Origin: Clostridiales bacterium
GTDB taxonomy: Bacteria > Bacillota > Clostridia > Lachnospirales > Lachnospiraceae
DNA length: 64,000 nt
Assembly (NCBI GenBank): GCA_019424245.1
Contig: JAHYZV010000003.1
Span: 1-64,000, forward strand
Direction: 5' to 3'
The notes below the pieces were generated by a model, which was not told where the DNA came from, did no database searches, and saw nothing but the letters and a program-made list of their open reading frames with translations. Below, in pieces: positions 32,019-41,798 of the stretch (within the stretch, counting starts at the first letter, position 1; each line of letters opens with the position of its first letter). The position numbers and the translations under genes were made by a program.

Positions 32019-32062
32019 GACAGCCGCACTTATGTGCGGCTGTCTGTGCGTATGAGCTGCGA
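32019..32062 (+). repeat. Perfect hairpin plus TATGAGCTGCGA element after the ABC-F gene
   Basis: GACAGCCGCAC (32019-32029) pairs perfectly with GTGCGGCTGTC (32034-32044). It is followed by TATGAGCTGCGA (32051-32062), a 12-mer also found after a perfect hairpin in the valS leader (13326-13337). There is no T-run, so it is not a classical terminator. Confidence 0.55.
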
Positions 32063-32089
32063 ACAGAGTCAATATGAGAATAAGAATGA

Positions 32090-32117
32090 TTGACAAATAC
32101 AACACATTTGTTATACT
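32090..32117 (+). promoter_or_regulatory. Promoter of the thiC leader
   Basis: TTGACA (32090-32095) and TATACT (32112-32117) are separated by 16 bp, placing the transcript start just before the TPP riboswitch. Confidence 0.75.
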
Positions 32118-32133
32118 TATCACATATTATATT

Positions 32134-32230
32134 TGCAGGGGAGCATAAGGGCTGTGTAAGCAGTGGCTGCTGAGAGGGATTAAGTTCCGACCCATAACCT
32201 GATGTGGATAATGCCACCGTAGGGATTCTT
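32134..32230 (+). promoter_or_regulatory. TPP riboswitch (THI element) upstream of thiC
   Basis: The conserved segments are in order: GGGGAGC (32138-), GCTGAGAG (32169-32176), GACCC, ACCTGAT (32197-32203), GATAATGCC (32207-32215) and CGTAGGGA (closing P1). It binds thiamine pyrophosphate and represses thiC. Downstream, AAGGGCT-TTTT-AGCTCTT forms a short hairpin without a T-run, so control may act at translation rather than termination; this last point is inference. Confidence 0.96.
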
Positions 32231-32327
32231 AAAAGGGCTTTTTAGCTCTTCATTTGATTGTTTCAATATCGAATTTCCACAAGGCTTATGATTTTTCCTG
32301 TTAATTACCCAGAATGGAGGAATACAT

Positions 32328-33635
32328 ATGGAATACGCAACACAGATGGATGCTGCAAGAAAAGGCATTGTTACTAAAGAAATGGAAATTGTTGCAAAGA
32401 AAGAAAATATAGATGTCGAGAGTTTAAGACAGCTTATAGCTAAGGGACAGGTTATCATTCCTGCCAATAAGAATCATAAATGTCTTGACCCTAATGGTAT
32501 CGGAAATAAGTTAAGAACTAAGATTAATGTTAATCTTGGAACTTCAAGAGACTGTGTGGATCTTGATATGGAGCTTGACAAGGTTAATAACGCTGTAAAG
32601 ATGGGTGCGGAAGCTATCATGGATCTTTCTTCTTTCGGAGATACACAGAAGTTCAGAAGAAAGCTGACATCAGAATGTCCGGCAACAATTGGAACAGTTC
32701 CTATATATGATGCAGTTGTATATTATCATAAGGCACTTAAGGATATCACTGCACAGGAGTGGCTTGATGTTGTAGAAATGCATGCTAAAGACGGCGTTGA
32801 TTTCATGACTATACACTGTGGTATCAACAAGGCTACAGCTAAGAAGTTCAGAGCAGATAAGAGACTTATGAATATTGTATCAAGAGGCGGTTCTATCATA
32901 TATGCATGGATGGAGATGACAGGAAATGAGAATCCGTTCTTTGAATATTATGACAGAGTGCTTGAGATATGCCGAGAATATGATGTTACAATGAGTCTTG
33001 GAGATGCGTGCAGACCGGGATGTATTATGGATGCATCAGATATCTCACAGATTGAAGAACTTGTTACACTTGGCGAGCTTACAAGAAGAGCATGGGAGAA
33101 GGATGTCCAGGTTATGGTTGAAGGACCAGGACATATGCCTCTTAACCAGATTAAGGCTAATATGGAGATTCAGCAGACAATATGCAAGGGAGCACCTTTC
33201 TATGTATTAGGACCTCTTGTTACTGATATAGCTCCAGGATATGATCACATTACAGCAGCAATTGGTGGAGCTATCGCAGCTACTTACGGAGCTTCATTCC
33301 TGTGCTATGTAACACCTGCAGAACATTTAAGATTACCAGATCTTAATGATGTTAAGGAAGGAATTATTGCTTCTAAGATTGCAGCACATGCGGCTGATAT
33401 TGCAAAGGGCGTACCGGGTGCAATGGACTGGGATTATAAGATGGACAAGGCGAGAAAGGTTCTTGACTGGGAAGCAATGTTTGACGTTGCGATTGACCCT
33501 GAGAAGGCAAGAGCTTACAGAGCTTCATCTAAGCCTGAGAAGGAAGATACATGTTCTATGTGTGGTAATTTCTGTGCAGTAAAGAATATGAACAAGATTA
33601 TGGAAGGCGAAATTGTAAGTATATTTGATGAGTAA
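32328..33635 (+). CDS. thiC: Phosphomethylpyrimidine synthase
   Basis: ThiC is a radical-SAM-type enzyme that rearranges aminoimidazole ribotide into hydroxymethylpyrimidine phosphate for thiamine. It is 435 aa, the short anaerobe form lacking the N-terminal extension of the enterobacterial protein. Conserved stretches include TIHCGI, SRGGSI, SLGDACRPGC, EGPGHMP and DIAPGYDH. The C-terminal cluster motif reads CSMCGNFC, i.e. CX2CX3C, one residue shorter than the CX2CX4C of enterobacterial ThiC. It is controlled by the TPP riboswitch. No other thi genes are in the window. Confidence 0.96.
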   Translation: MEYATQMDAARKGIVTKEMEIVAKKENIDVESLRQLIAKGQVIIPANKNHKCLDPNGIGNKLRTKINVNLGTSRDCVDLDMELDKVNNAVKMGAEAIMDLSSFGDTQKFRRKLTSECPATIGTVPIYDAVVYYHKALKDITAQEWLDVVEMHAKDGVDFMTIHCGINKATAKKFRADKRLMNIVSRGGSIIYAWMEMTGNENPFFEYYDRVLEICREYDVTMSLGDACRPGCIMDASDISQIEELVTLGELTRRAWEKDVQVMVEGPGHMPLNQIKANMEIQQTICKGAPFYVLGPLVTDIAPGYDHITAAIGGAIAATYGASFLCYVTPAEHLRLPDLNDVKEGIIASKIAAHAADIAKGVPGAMDWDYKMDKARKVLDWEAMFDVAIDPEKARAYRASSKPEKEDTCSMCGNFCAVKNMNKIMEGEIVSIFDE

Positions 33636-33656
33636 TTAAATACATATGTATGACAG

Positions 33657-33693
33657 GCGGGATATGCACAGTTATGTGTGTATTCCGCTTTTT
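33657..33693 (+). terminator. Intrinsic terminator of thiC
   Basis: GCGG...CAC pairs with GTG...CCGC over about 13 bp with G-T pairs, followed by five T. Confidence 0.85.
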
Positions 33694-33719
33694 CTGTGTT
33701 TTGGAGAATGCACATTTAT

Positions 33720-33748
33720 TTGCCTTGAGATTAGATAAATGGTATAAT
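33720..33748 (+). promoter_or_regulatory. Promoter of ftsK
   Basis: TTGCCT (33720-33725) and TATAAT (33743-33748) are separated by 17 bp. Confidence 0.7.
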
Positions 33749-33787
33749 ATCATGATGCGTGATGAATATATGAAGGAGTGAAGGTTT

Positions 33788-36562
33788 ATGGCAAAAACAG
33801 CCAGCAATAATGGTAGAAAGAATACCAGTCAAAGCAGAAAAACTAATACTCAAGGGAAAAAGACGACTGCTCAGGGGAGAAAGAAACAGACTAAGAAAAA
33901 TGTCCAGACACAGGCTGACCAGTTGAAGAATGATTGTATTATTCTTTTTTCAATTGCCTGTGCAATAATAATGGTATTAAGTAATTTTAATATTGCAGGA
34001 ACATTGGGAAGAGGAATTAAATGGCTTATGTTTGGCTTATTTGGAGTTATGGAATACATATTTCCTGTAATTCTTGCAGTAAGCATAATCTTTCTTATGG
34101 TAAACAGAGAACTGCTTCGTGTCGCGAGAATTAAGACAGCAGCAGGATATGGATTGTTTGTTGTATTATGTGCAATGATTCAGTGTTTATATAATAAACC
34201 GGATATTGCAGATAATGGATTAGGAAGTATATTTACATATTGTGCTGATTATAAAGCCGGGGGCGGATTTTTTGGCGGATTGCTATGCAAGGTACTTAGC
34301 CCTATAGGTTCAATTGGAACATTCGTAATACTTATGATACTTGCAATAATATGTCTGGTTATAATTACGGAGAGGTCTTTTATATCCGGGCTTAAGAAGG
34401 TTGGAAACGGCAGCCAGCGCATTATGCAGGAAGCAAGAGAGGATTATTCAGCATACAAAGAACATTCAGCAGGCAGACAGAATGACATGTCTGATGATGA
34501 ATACCGCAGGTTAAGGGAAGAAGAGCGTGCTAAGGCAAGGCTTAAGAAGATTGAAAAGAAAGAAAAGCAGCTTGCGGAAAAGAAAGCAAGAGAAGAATAT
34601 CTTGCCAATGCACGTATGAATAATGTTGTCCGTGGAGTAACATCTGATACTCTTATAACAGGAACGGATGAAGAACTGGCACAGGATATTGATATACATG
34701 AAATTCATGTTGATACTGAACGTAATGACCAGTATACACAGGATATCTATGAGCCTGATGAAGATGCATTTGAGCTTGCTTATGATTTCGATAGTAATGC
34801 AGGTGTAGCAGGAAATGTGGCTGATGAGCCAGTGTATGCTGACTATGAGTCTCATATGCAGCAGATACAGCCAGATGATTATATGGTTGATGATGAAGTG
34901 GCCGGAAACATGCCAGAGGATAATACTGCATCATATGATAATGATTATGTATCAGATAATGATAATATATATGAAAATGATGTGACTAATGAAGAATACA
35001 GAGAAAATAGTGTGAACCAGAATAATAGGCAGCAGGGCAGTGAACAGTTAAGTGATGAGCAGAAGACTGAAGTACAGGTCAAGCCTGTGAATAAACCTAA
35101 GAAAGCATACAAGTTCCCACCGGTAAGCTTATTAAAGAGAAATCCAGGTGCAGCGTCTGGTGGAAAGTCTGAATACAGAGTAACTGCACAGAGGTTACAG
35201 GAGACACTGCTTACTTTCGGTGTTAAAGTTACTATAACTGATATAAGCTGCGGACCTACAGTTACAAGATATGAGTTACAGCCGGAACAGGGTGTCAAGG
35301 TAAGCAAGATTGTTTCTTTATCAGATGATATCAAGCTTAATCTGGCAGCCGCCGACATAAGAATTGAAGCACCAATTCCGGGCAAGGCAGCTATAGGTAT
35401 TGAAGTCCCTAATAAAGAAGCCGGAAGTGTATATTTCAGGGAACTGGTTGAGTCTAAGGAATTCAAGGAAAGCCAGTCAGCAATATCATTCGGTGTTGGT
35501 AAGGATATTGCAGGAAAGACTATTATTGCTGATATTGCTAAGATGCCTCATATGCTTATTGCAGGTGCGACTGGTTCAGGTAAATCGGTATGTATCAACA
35601 CAATAATTATGAGTATTCTTTATAAGGCAAAGCCGGAGGATGTAAGACTTATAATGGTTGACCCTAAGGTTGTTGAGCTAAGTGTATATAATGGAATACC
35701 ACATCTGTTATTACCGGTTGTAACTGATCCTAAGAAGGCTGCGGGGGCGCTTAACTGGGCTGTTAATGAGATGACAGACAGATATAAGAAGTTCGCGGCA
35801 ATGCAGGTTCGTAATATAAAGGGATATAATGATGTTGTTGTCAAGAAGAATAAGGATGGCATAGACCCTCCAATGGAGAAGCTTCCACAGATTGTCATTA
35901 TCATAGATGAGCTTGCTGACCTTATGATGGTTGCACCGGGTGAGGTCGAAGATGCAATATGCCGTCTGGCTCAGCTTGCTAGAGCGGCCGGAATACATAT
36001 GGTTATAGCAACGCAGAGACCTTCTGTTAATGTAGTAACAGGACTTATCAAGGCAAATATTCCGTCTAAGATAGCATTTGCAGTATCTTCGGGAATTGAT
36101 TCAAGAGTTATCATTGATATGAATGGTGCTGAGAAGCTGCTTGGAAAGGGAGATATGCTCTACTTCCCATCTAATCTTCCAAAGCCGCTGCGTGTTCAGG
36201 GCGCATTCGTATCTGATGAAGAGGTTGAAAATGTTGTATCTTTCCTTAAGGAGAATGCAGAGGAAGTATCTTATGATGAGAGTATTGCACAGGCTACTGT
36301 AAGTCAGGAGAGCATGCCTGGAAGCAGTAAAGGCGATGATGAGAGAGATTCACTTTTTGCTGATGCAGGAAGATTCGTTATTGAGAATGAAAAAGGCTCA
36401 ATAGGAAGTCTGCAGAGACATTTTAAGATTGGCTTTAACAGGGCAGGACGAATTATGGACCAGCTTGCCGGTGCAAAGGTAGTAGGACCGGAGCTTGGAA
36501 CTAAACCAAGAAAGGTTGAGATGACAATGGAAGAGTTTGAAACACTTCTAAAGCAGCAGTAA
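33788..36562 (+). CDS. ftsK: FtsK/SpoIIIE DNA translocase
   Basis: This membrane-anchored hexameric ATPase pumps chromosomal DNA through the closing septum (and during sporulation into the forespore). It is 924 aa. A basic N-terminus is followed by about four membrane helices (residues 50-205), a charged coiled region (KKIEKKEKQLAEKKAREE), an acidic Asp/Asn/Glu-rich linker to about residue 420, and the motor domain with Walker A GATGSGKSVCINT and Walker B IVIIIDELADLMM. The C-terminal gamma winged helix (SIGSLQRHFKIGFNRAGRIMD) reads DNA polarity. It has its own promoter. FtsK versus SpoIIIE cannot be separated by sequence alone. Confidence 0.95.
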   Translation: MAKTASNNGRKNTSQSRKTNTQGKKTTAQGRKKQTKKNVQTQADQLKNDCIILFSIACAIIMVLSNFNIAGTLGRGIKWLMFGLFGVMEYIFPVILAVSIIFLMVNRELLRVARIKTAAGYGLFVVLCAMIQCLYNKPDIADNGLGSIFTYCADYKAGGGFFGGLLCKVLSPIGSIGTFVILMILAIICLVIITERSFISGLKKVGNGSQRIMQEAREDYSAYKEHSAGRQNDMSDDEYRRLREEERAKARLKKIEKKEKQLAEKKAREEYLANARMNNVVRGVTSDTLITGTDEELAQDIDIHEIHVDTERNDQYTQDIYEPDEDAFELAYDFDSNAGVAGNVADEPVYADYESHMQQIQPDDYMVDDEVAGNMPEDNTASYDNDYVSDNDNIYENDVTNEEYRENSVNQNNRQQGSEQLSDEQKTEVQVKPVNKPKKAYKFPPVSLLKRNPGAASGGKSEYRVTAQRLQETLLTFGVKVTITDISCGPTVTRYELQPEQGVKVSKIVSLSDDIKLNLAAADIRIEAPIPGKAAIGIEVPNKEAGSVYFRELVESKEFKESQSAISFGVGKDIAGKTIIADIAKMPHMLIAGATGSGKSVCINTIIMSILYKAKPEDVRLIMVDPKVVELSVYNGIPHLLLPVVTDPKKAAGALNWAVNEMTDRYKKFAAMQVRNIKGYNDVVVKKNKDGIDPPMEKLPQIVIIIDELADLMMVAPGEVEDAICRLAQLARAAGIHMVIATQRPSVNVVTGLIKANIPSKIAFAVSSGIDSRVIIDMNGAEKLLGKGDMLYFPSNLPKPLRVQGAFVSDEEVENVVSFLKENAEEVSYDESIAQATVSQESMPGSSKGDDERDSLFADAGRFVIENEKGSIGSLQRHFKIGFNRAGRIMDQLAGAKVVGPELGTKPRKVEMTMEEFETLLKQQ

Positions 36563-36600
36563 TGTAAGTAATATATACTATAAAATAAGGAGACTAATGT

Positions 36601-38094
36601 ATGAAGCTTTCAGAGATATTAAAAATATGTTCAGAAAATGAAACTGCAGATTTCAGGTACAGTGTTGTATGCGGCAGTACTGAGTCGCAAGTGACAGGAA
36701 TTACATCTGATTCAAGAAAAATGCAGGATGGTTATGCATTTGTATGCATTAAGGGTGCTGTGAGTGATGGACATAAATATATTGACCAGATTAAGGATAA
36801 GGCATCTGTAATTGTTGTTCTTGATGGCGAGTACGAAGCTAAGGATTGCAAGGCAGCAGTTGTTAGCACGGATAACACAAGGCTTGCGCTTGCACTTATG
36901 TCGGCAGCAATATATGGCAATCCTGATAAGAAGCTGTTTACAATAGGAATAACAGGAACTAAGGGAAAAACAACAACCACTTATATGGTTAAAAATGTGC
37001 TTGAGGCATGCGGCATTAAGACTGGACTTATTGGAACAATTGAGACTATTATCGGGGATGAAGCGATTCCGGCACATAATACAACACCTGAATCAATAGA
37101 GATTCACCAGTCATTTGCAAAGATGGTAGACGCTGGCTGTAAGGCAGTTGTTATGGAGGTGTCTTCGCAGGGACTTAAGCTTGACAGAACAGCAGGTATT
37201 ATGTTCGATATAGGAGTGTTTACTAATCTTGAGCCCGACCATATCGGACCTAATGAGCATGAGTCATTTGAGGATTACCTTAACTGTAAGGCAAAGTTAT
37301 TCAAGCAGTGCAAGGTTGGTATCGTTAATGCTGATGATAAGCATACCAAAGATATCCTTAGGGGAGCAATATGTAAGGTTGAAAGCTATGGTATCGGAGA
37401 TAATGCTGATATTAAGGCTGAAAATATTGAACTTTTACATGAACCGGGTAAAATTGGTCTTACATATGATTGTACAGGACTTGTTAATATGAAGGTTGAA
37501 CTTAATCTTCCGGGTAAGTTTTCTGTATACAATTCATTATGTGCAATAGCAATTACAAGGCATTTCGATGTTGACGAAGAGGCACTTAAGGAAACTCTTA
37601 AGCATGTTAAGGTTAAGGGAAGAATTGAGCTTGTAAAGGTTTCAGATGATTTTACATTAATGATAGATTATGCTCATAATGCAATGGCTTTAGAGAGTAT
37701 ACTTACAACTCTTAAGGAATATCACCCTCACAGACTTGTATGCCTGTTTGGATGTGGTGGTAACCGCTCCAAGGAAAGAAGATATGAGATGGGCGAGGTT
37801 TCAGGAAAACTTGCTGACCTTACTATTATCACATCAGATAATCCAAGATTTGAAGAGCCGGAGGCAATTATAGAAGATATTAAGACTGGAATTGCTAAGA
37901 CTACTGGAAAGCATGTTGATATTACAGACAGAAAAGAAGCTATTAAGTATGCGATAGAACATGGCGAACCAGGTGATATTATTGTTCTTGCGGGTAAAGG
38001 TCATGAGGATTATCAGGAGATTAAGGGTGTGAAGTATCCTATGGATGAGAGGGTGCTTATCAAAGAAGTGCTTGAAGAATTGAAGGGTAATTAA
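36601..38094 (+). CDS. murE: UDP-MurNAc-L-Ala-D-Glu ligase, meso-diaminopimelate adding
   Basis: MurE adds the third amino acid of the peptidoglycan stem peptide. It is 497 aa with the ATP loop GITGTKGKTTTTYM, and the specificity motif DNPRFEEP, whose DNPR is typical of meso-DAP-adding enzymes rather than lysine-adding ones. HNTTPES and the carbamylated-lysine region DYLNCKAKLF are present. It is displaced from the dcw cluster (about 20 kb downstream) and lies between ftsK and priA; its stop overlaps the priA start (TAATG). Confidence 0.95.
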   Translation: MKLSEILKICSENETADFRYSVVCGSTESQVTGITSDSRKMQDGYAFVCIKGAVSDGHKYIDQIKDKASVIVVLDGEYEAKDCKAAVVSTDNTRLALALMSAAIYGNPDKKLFTIGITGTKGKTTTTYMVKNVLEACGIKTGLIGTIETIIGDEAIPAHNTTPESIEIHQSFAKMVDAGCKAVVMEVSSQGLKLDRTAGIMFDIGVFTNLEPDHIGPNEHESFEDYLNCKAKLFKQCKVGIVNADDKHTKDILRGAICKVESYGIGDNADIKAENIELLHEPGKIGLTYDCTGLVNMKVELNLPGKFSVYNSLCAIAITRHFDVDEEALKETLKHVKVKGRIELVKVSDDFTLMIDYAHNAMALESILTTLKEYHPHRLVCLFGCGGNRSKERRYEMGEVSGKLADLTIITSDNPRFEEPEAIIEDIKTGIAKTTGKHVDITDRKEAIKYAIEHGEPGDIIVLAGKGHEDYQEIKGVKYPMDERVLIKEVLEELKGN

Positions 38095-40310
38095 TGTACG
38101 CAGATGTAATAATAGACATTTCACATGAACAGCTTGATAAGACATTCCAGTATGCAGTTCCGGATGAATTGGTGGATGTAATTGAACTGGGAATGTCAGT
38201 TGATATTCCATTTGGAGCAGGAAACAGGCAGATAACAGGGTATGTTGTAGGCTTGGGAGACAAGGCGGCATATCCTGTTGAAAAGATAAAATATATTACA
38301 GGAATTACTGAGGGAAAGGTCACTGCAGTAAGCAGAATGTTAAAGCTTGCGGCGTGGCTGAAGCACAATTATGGTTGTACCATGAATCAGGCAATTAAGA
38401 CGGTTATTCCTGTAAAGGATAAGGTTAAACAGAAGGAAAAACACTCGGTTAATCTTATTATTGACGTAGCACAGGCGCAGAAGTATCTTGATACATTTGC
38501 AAAGAAAAATGCAAAAGCAAGATACAGATTGTTAGAGGCACTGATTAAGGAACCTGTAATAGATGAAAGTATTATTAAATCCAAGCTTAATATCACGGCA
38601 CAGACGGTCAAGGCGTTTGAAGATATGGGGATTGCCGAAGTCAGGTCAGAAGATATGTATAGGAATCCTGTAAGAAATGTTTTGGGAGAAAGAAAGCATA
38701 TCGAACTTAACAAGCAGCAAAAAAAAGCTGTGGATACAATAATAGCTGACTATGATAATGGTGATTATAAGACATATCTGCTTCATGGTGTTACAGGGAG
38801 CGGAAAGACTGAGGTGTATCTTGAGACAATTGAGCATGTCCTTAATCATGGAAGACAGGCAATTGTGCTTATACCGGAGATTGCACTTACATTTCAGACT
38901 GTGCAGAGGTTTTACCACAGATTCGGGGATAAGGTATCTATTATGAATTCCCGTATGTCAAAGGGAGAGCGGTATGACCAGTTTCTGCGGGCACAGAGAG
39001 GTGATATAAGTGTAATGATTGGACCGCGTTCGGCGTTGTTCACACCATTTTCAAATATAGGCCTTATAGTAATAGATGAAGAGCATGAAGGAGCTTATAA
39101 GTCAGAGACTGTTCCAAGATATCATGCAAGAGAGGTTGCATGCCATATTGCAAAGGAAGCAGGTGCTTCAGTGATACTTGGTTCTGCGACTCCTTCAATG
39201 GAAAGCTACTATGCGGCAATGAATGGACATATACAGCTTATTACACTTGACAGCCGGGCGGGAAGCGGAGGGCTTCCAGCAGTTGACATTGTTGATCTGA
39301 GAGAAGAATTAAGGCTTGGAAACAGGACGATATTCAGCAACAGGTTAAGAGAACTGATGAGTGACAGACTTGCAAAGCATGAGCAGATAATGCTTTTCCT
39401 TAATAAGAGAGGCGTGGCTGGCTTTATATCATGCCGTTCATGCGGAAAGGTTATGAAATGCCCGCACTGTGATGTTTCACTTACGGAGCATGCTGATGGA
39501 AGGCTGATGTGTCATTACTGCGGATATACAACACCTAAGATAACTGTATGTCCTTCATGCGGTTCAAGATATGTTTCGGGCTTCAGGGCAGGAACAGAAG
39601 GTGTTGAAGCACAGGTTAAGAAAACATTTCCACAGGCGAGAGTGCTAAGAATGGATATGGACACTACAAGAGGCAAGGATGGACATGAAAAGATTCTGTC
39701 GGAATTCGCCAATGGTAATGCGGATATTCTTATTGGAACTCAGATGATTGTTAAAGGACATGATTTTCCAAATGTAACGCTTATGGGAGTGCTTGCGGCA
39801 GACATGTCACTTTATTCCAGTGATTACAGGGCTTCTGAGAGAACTTTCCAGCTTCTTACACAGGCGGCTGGAAGGGCAGGAAGAGCAGAAAAAAGCGGCA
39901 ATGTAGTTATACAGACTTATACGCCGGAGCATTTTAGTATTGTTAGTGCGGCTAATCAGGATTATAATGCTTTCTATGAGCAGGAAATTGCTTACAGAAA
40001 GCTGTGTGGATATCCGCCGGCGGATAATCTTATGAAGATTATGTTATCTTCACCAGATGAGATGTTATTGACAAAGAGTGCAGCGTGGGTTAAAGCATTT
40101 GTGGATAACAACTGTAAGTATAAAGGACTTATGTGTATAGGTCCGGCAGATGCACCTATATATAGGATTAAAGATGTGTATAGTAAGATAATCTATGTAA
40201 AACATAAAGACAGGGAAGTTCTTAACAGTATACATGAAAAGCTTGATGTTAATATTGTTGGAAATCAGGCTTTTAAGAATATTAATGTACAATACGATAT
40301 TAATGGATGA
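38094..40310 (+). CDS. priA: Primosomal replication restart helicase PriA
   Basis: PriA is a superfamily 2 helicase that reloads the replisome at stalled forks. It is 738 aa. The N-terminal DNA-binding domain is followed by Walker A GVTGSGKTEVYL, the DEEH box (VIDEEHEGAYK), and the helicase-inserted zinc region with paired cysteines (CRSCG, CPHCD, CHYCG, CPSCG). GTQMIVKGHDFPNV and QAAGRAGRAEKSG complete the helicase core. It overlaps murE by one base. It begins the conserved priA-def-fmt-rsmB-rlmN-prpC-prkC-rsgA-rpe order of Firmicutes. Confidence 0.96.
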   Translation: MYADVIIDISHEQLDKTFQYAVPDELVDVIELGMSVDIPFGAGNRQITGYVVGLGDKAAYPVEKIKYITGITEGKVTAVSRMLKLAAWLKHNYGCTMNQAIKTVIPVKDKVKQKEKHSVNLIIDVAQAQKYLDTFAKKNAKARYRLLEALIKEPVIDESIIKSKLNITAQTVKAFEDMGIAEVRSEDMYRNPVRNVLGERKHIELNKQQKKAVDTIIADYDNGDYKTYLLHGVTGSGKTEVYLETIEHVLNHGRQAIVLIPEIALTFQTVQRFYHRFGDKVSIMNSRMSKGERYDQFLRAQRGDISVMIGPRSALFTPFSNIGLIVIDEEHEGAYKSETVPRYHAREVACHIAKEAGASVILGSATPSMESYYAAMNGHIQLITLDSRAGSGGLPAVDIVDLREELRLGNRTIFSNRLRELMSDRLAKHEQIMLFLNKRGVAGFISCRSCGKVMKCPHCDVSLTEHADGRLMCHYCGYTTPKITVCPSCGSRYVSGFRAGTEGVEAQVKKTFPQARVLRMDMDTTRGKDGHEKILSEFANGNADILIGTQMIVKGHDFPNVTLMGVLAADMSLYSSDYRASERTFQLLTQAAGRAGRAEKSGNVVIQTYTPEHFSIVSAANQDYNAFYEQEIAYRKLCGYPPADNLMKIMLSSPDEMLLTKSAAWVKAFVDNNCKYKGLMCIGPADAPIYRIKDVYSKIIYVKHKDREVLNSIHEKLDVNIVGNQAFKNINVQYDING

Positions 40311-40326
40311 TTGCGAGGAGGAATAT

Positions 40327-40797
40327 ATGGCAATAAGAAATATTAGAACACTTGGAGATGATATACTAAGAGCCAAGGCAAAAGAGATTACAGAGATGAC
40401 ACCAAGAATTGAAGAGCTTATTGATGATATGTTTGATACAATGTATGAGGCTAACGGTGTAGGTCTTGCAGCACCTCAGGTTGGAATCAGAAAGAGACTT
40501 GTTGTTATTGACTGTGGAGATGATCCTATTGTTCTTATCAATCCTGTTGTATTAGAGACAAGCGGAAGTCAGACAGGACTTGAAGGATGCCTAAGTGTAC
40601 CTGGAAAGACAGGTGAGGTTACAAGACCTAATTATGCCAAGGTTAAGGCTCTTAATGAGAATATGGAAGAGATTATAGTAGAAGGAGAGGAGCTTCTTGC
40701 AAGATGCCTTCTTCATGAGATTGATCATCTTGATGGTATAATGTATGTTGATAAGGTAGAAGGAGAACTTCTATCTACAGATGATGTTGAAGAATAA
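40327..40797 (+). CDS. def: Peptide deformylase
   Basis: Def removes the formyl group from nascent proteins. It is 156 aa with the three signature motifs: GVGLAAPQVG, EGCLSVPG (metal-binding Cys) and HEIDHLDG (two metal-binding His and catalytic Glu). The start at 40327 follows GCGAGGAGG and gives MAIRNIRTLGD; the frame continues upstream within priA without a site. It is adjacent to fmt, its partner in the formylation cycle. Confidence 0.96.
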   Translation: MAIRNIRTLGDDILRAKAKEITEMTPRIEELIDDMFDTMYEANGVGLAAPQVGIRKRLVVIDCGDDPIVLINPVVLETSGSQTGLEGCLSVPGKTGEVTRPNYAKVKALNENMEEIIVEGEELLARCLLHEIDHLDGIMYVDKVEGELLSTDDVEE

Positions 40798-40817
40798 TTA
40801 ATGAAAAGGGGAACAGA

Positions 40818-41765
40818 ATGCGAGTAGTATTTATGGGTACACCCGATTTTGCTGTAGGGACACTTAAAGCAATAATCGAAGCAGGACATGATGTGGCAGC
40901 AGTTGTTACACAGCCTGATAAGCCAAAGGGAAGAAGTAAGTCACTTGTTTTCTCACCGGTTAAGGAGGAAGCTGTGGCACACGGAATCACAGTTTTGCAG
41001 CCGGAGAGAGCAAGAGATGAAGCATTTGTAGAAGAATTAAGAACATATAATGCAGATGTAATCGTTGTTGTTGCATTTGGACAGATATTGCCGGCAAGTA
41101 TTATTAATATGCCAAAATTTGGCTGTATCAATGTTCATGCCTCACTTCTTCCTAAGTACAGAGGTGCATCACCAATCCAGTGGGCAGTTATTGATGGCTG
41201 TGAGTATTCAGGTGTTACAACAATGAAGATGGATGAAGGTCTTGATACCGGAGATATCCTGATGGTTGAGAAGGTGAAGCTTGATGCTAAAGAGACGGGT
41301 GGAAGCCTTTTTGACAGATTAAGTGATGTCGGTGCGCAGCTTTTGGTAAAGACACTTGAAGGACTTGAAGCAGGAACTATTACTCCTGTTAAGCAGGATG
41401 ATTCAGAAAGCACTTATGTTAAGATGCTTCATAAGTCATTCGGTAAGATGGATTTCAATAAGAGTGCAGCTGAACTTGAGAGACTTATAAGAGGACTTAA
41501 TCCATGGCCTAGCGCATTTACTTATATAGATGGTAAGATGTTAAAGATATGGGATGCGGATGTTGCAGATAATATCAGTGAAGTACAGACAGACGAAGTT
41601 AATCCGGGACAGGTTGTCACTGTAGGAAAGAACACATTTACAATAGCCTGTGGACAAGGGTACTTAGTTGTTAATGAGGTTCAGTTAGAAGGCAAGAAGA
41701 GAATGGACAGCGGTTCGTTCTTAAGAGGCAGCCAGTTAGAAGCAGGTGTAATGTTAGGAGAATAA
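40818..41765 (+). CDS. fmt: Methionyl-tRNA formyltransferase
   Basis: Fmt formylates initiator Met-tRNA using 10-formyl-THF. It is 315 aa. MRVVFMGTPDFAVGTL at the N-terminus, the formyl-transfer motif HASLLPKYRGASPIQWA, and DTGDIL are diagnostic, and the C-terminal OB-like tRNA-binding domain ends RGSQLEAGVMLG. It lies 20 nt after def in the translation initiation part of the cluster. Confidence 0.96.
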   Translation: MRVVFMGTPDFAVGTLKAIIEAGHDVAAVVTQPDKPKGRSKSLVFSPVKEEAVAHGITVLQPERARDEAFVEELRTYNADVIVVVAFGQILPASIINMPKFGCINVHASLLPKYRGASPIQWAVIDGCEYSGVTTMKMDEGLDTGDILMVEKVKLDAKETGGSLFDRLSDVGAQLLVKTLEGLEAGTITPVKQDDSESTYVKMLHKSFGKMDFNKSAAELERLIRGLNPWPSAFTYIDGKMLKIWDADVADNISEVQTDEVNPGQVVTVGKNTFTIACGQGYLVVNEVQLEGKKRMDSGSFLRGSQLEAGVMLGE

Positions 41766-41798
41766 GCAGAACCTTAAATGGTTCAGAAAAGAGGTATT

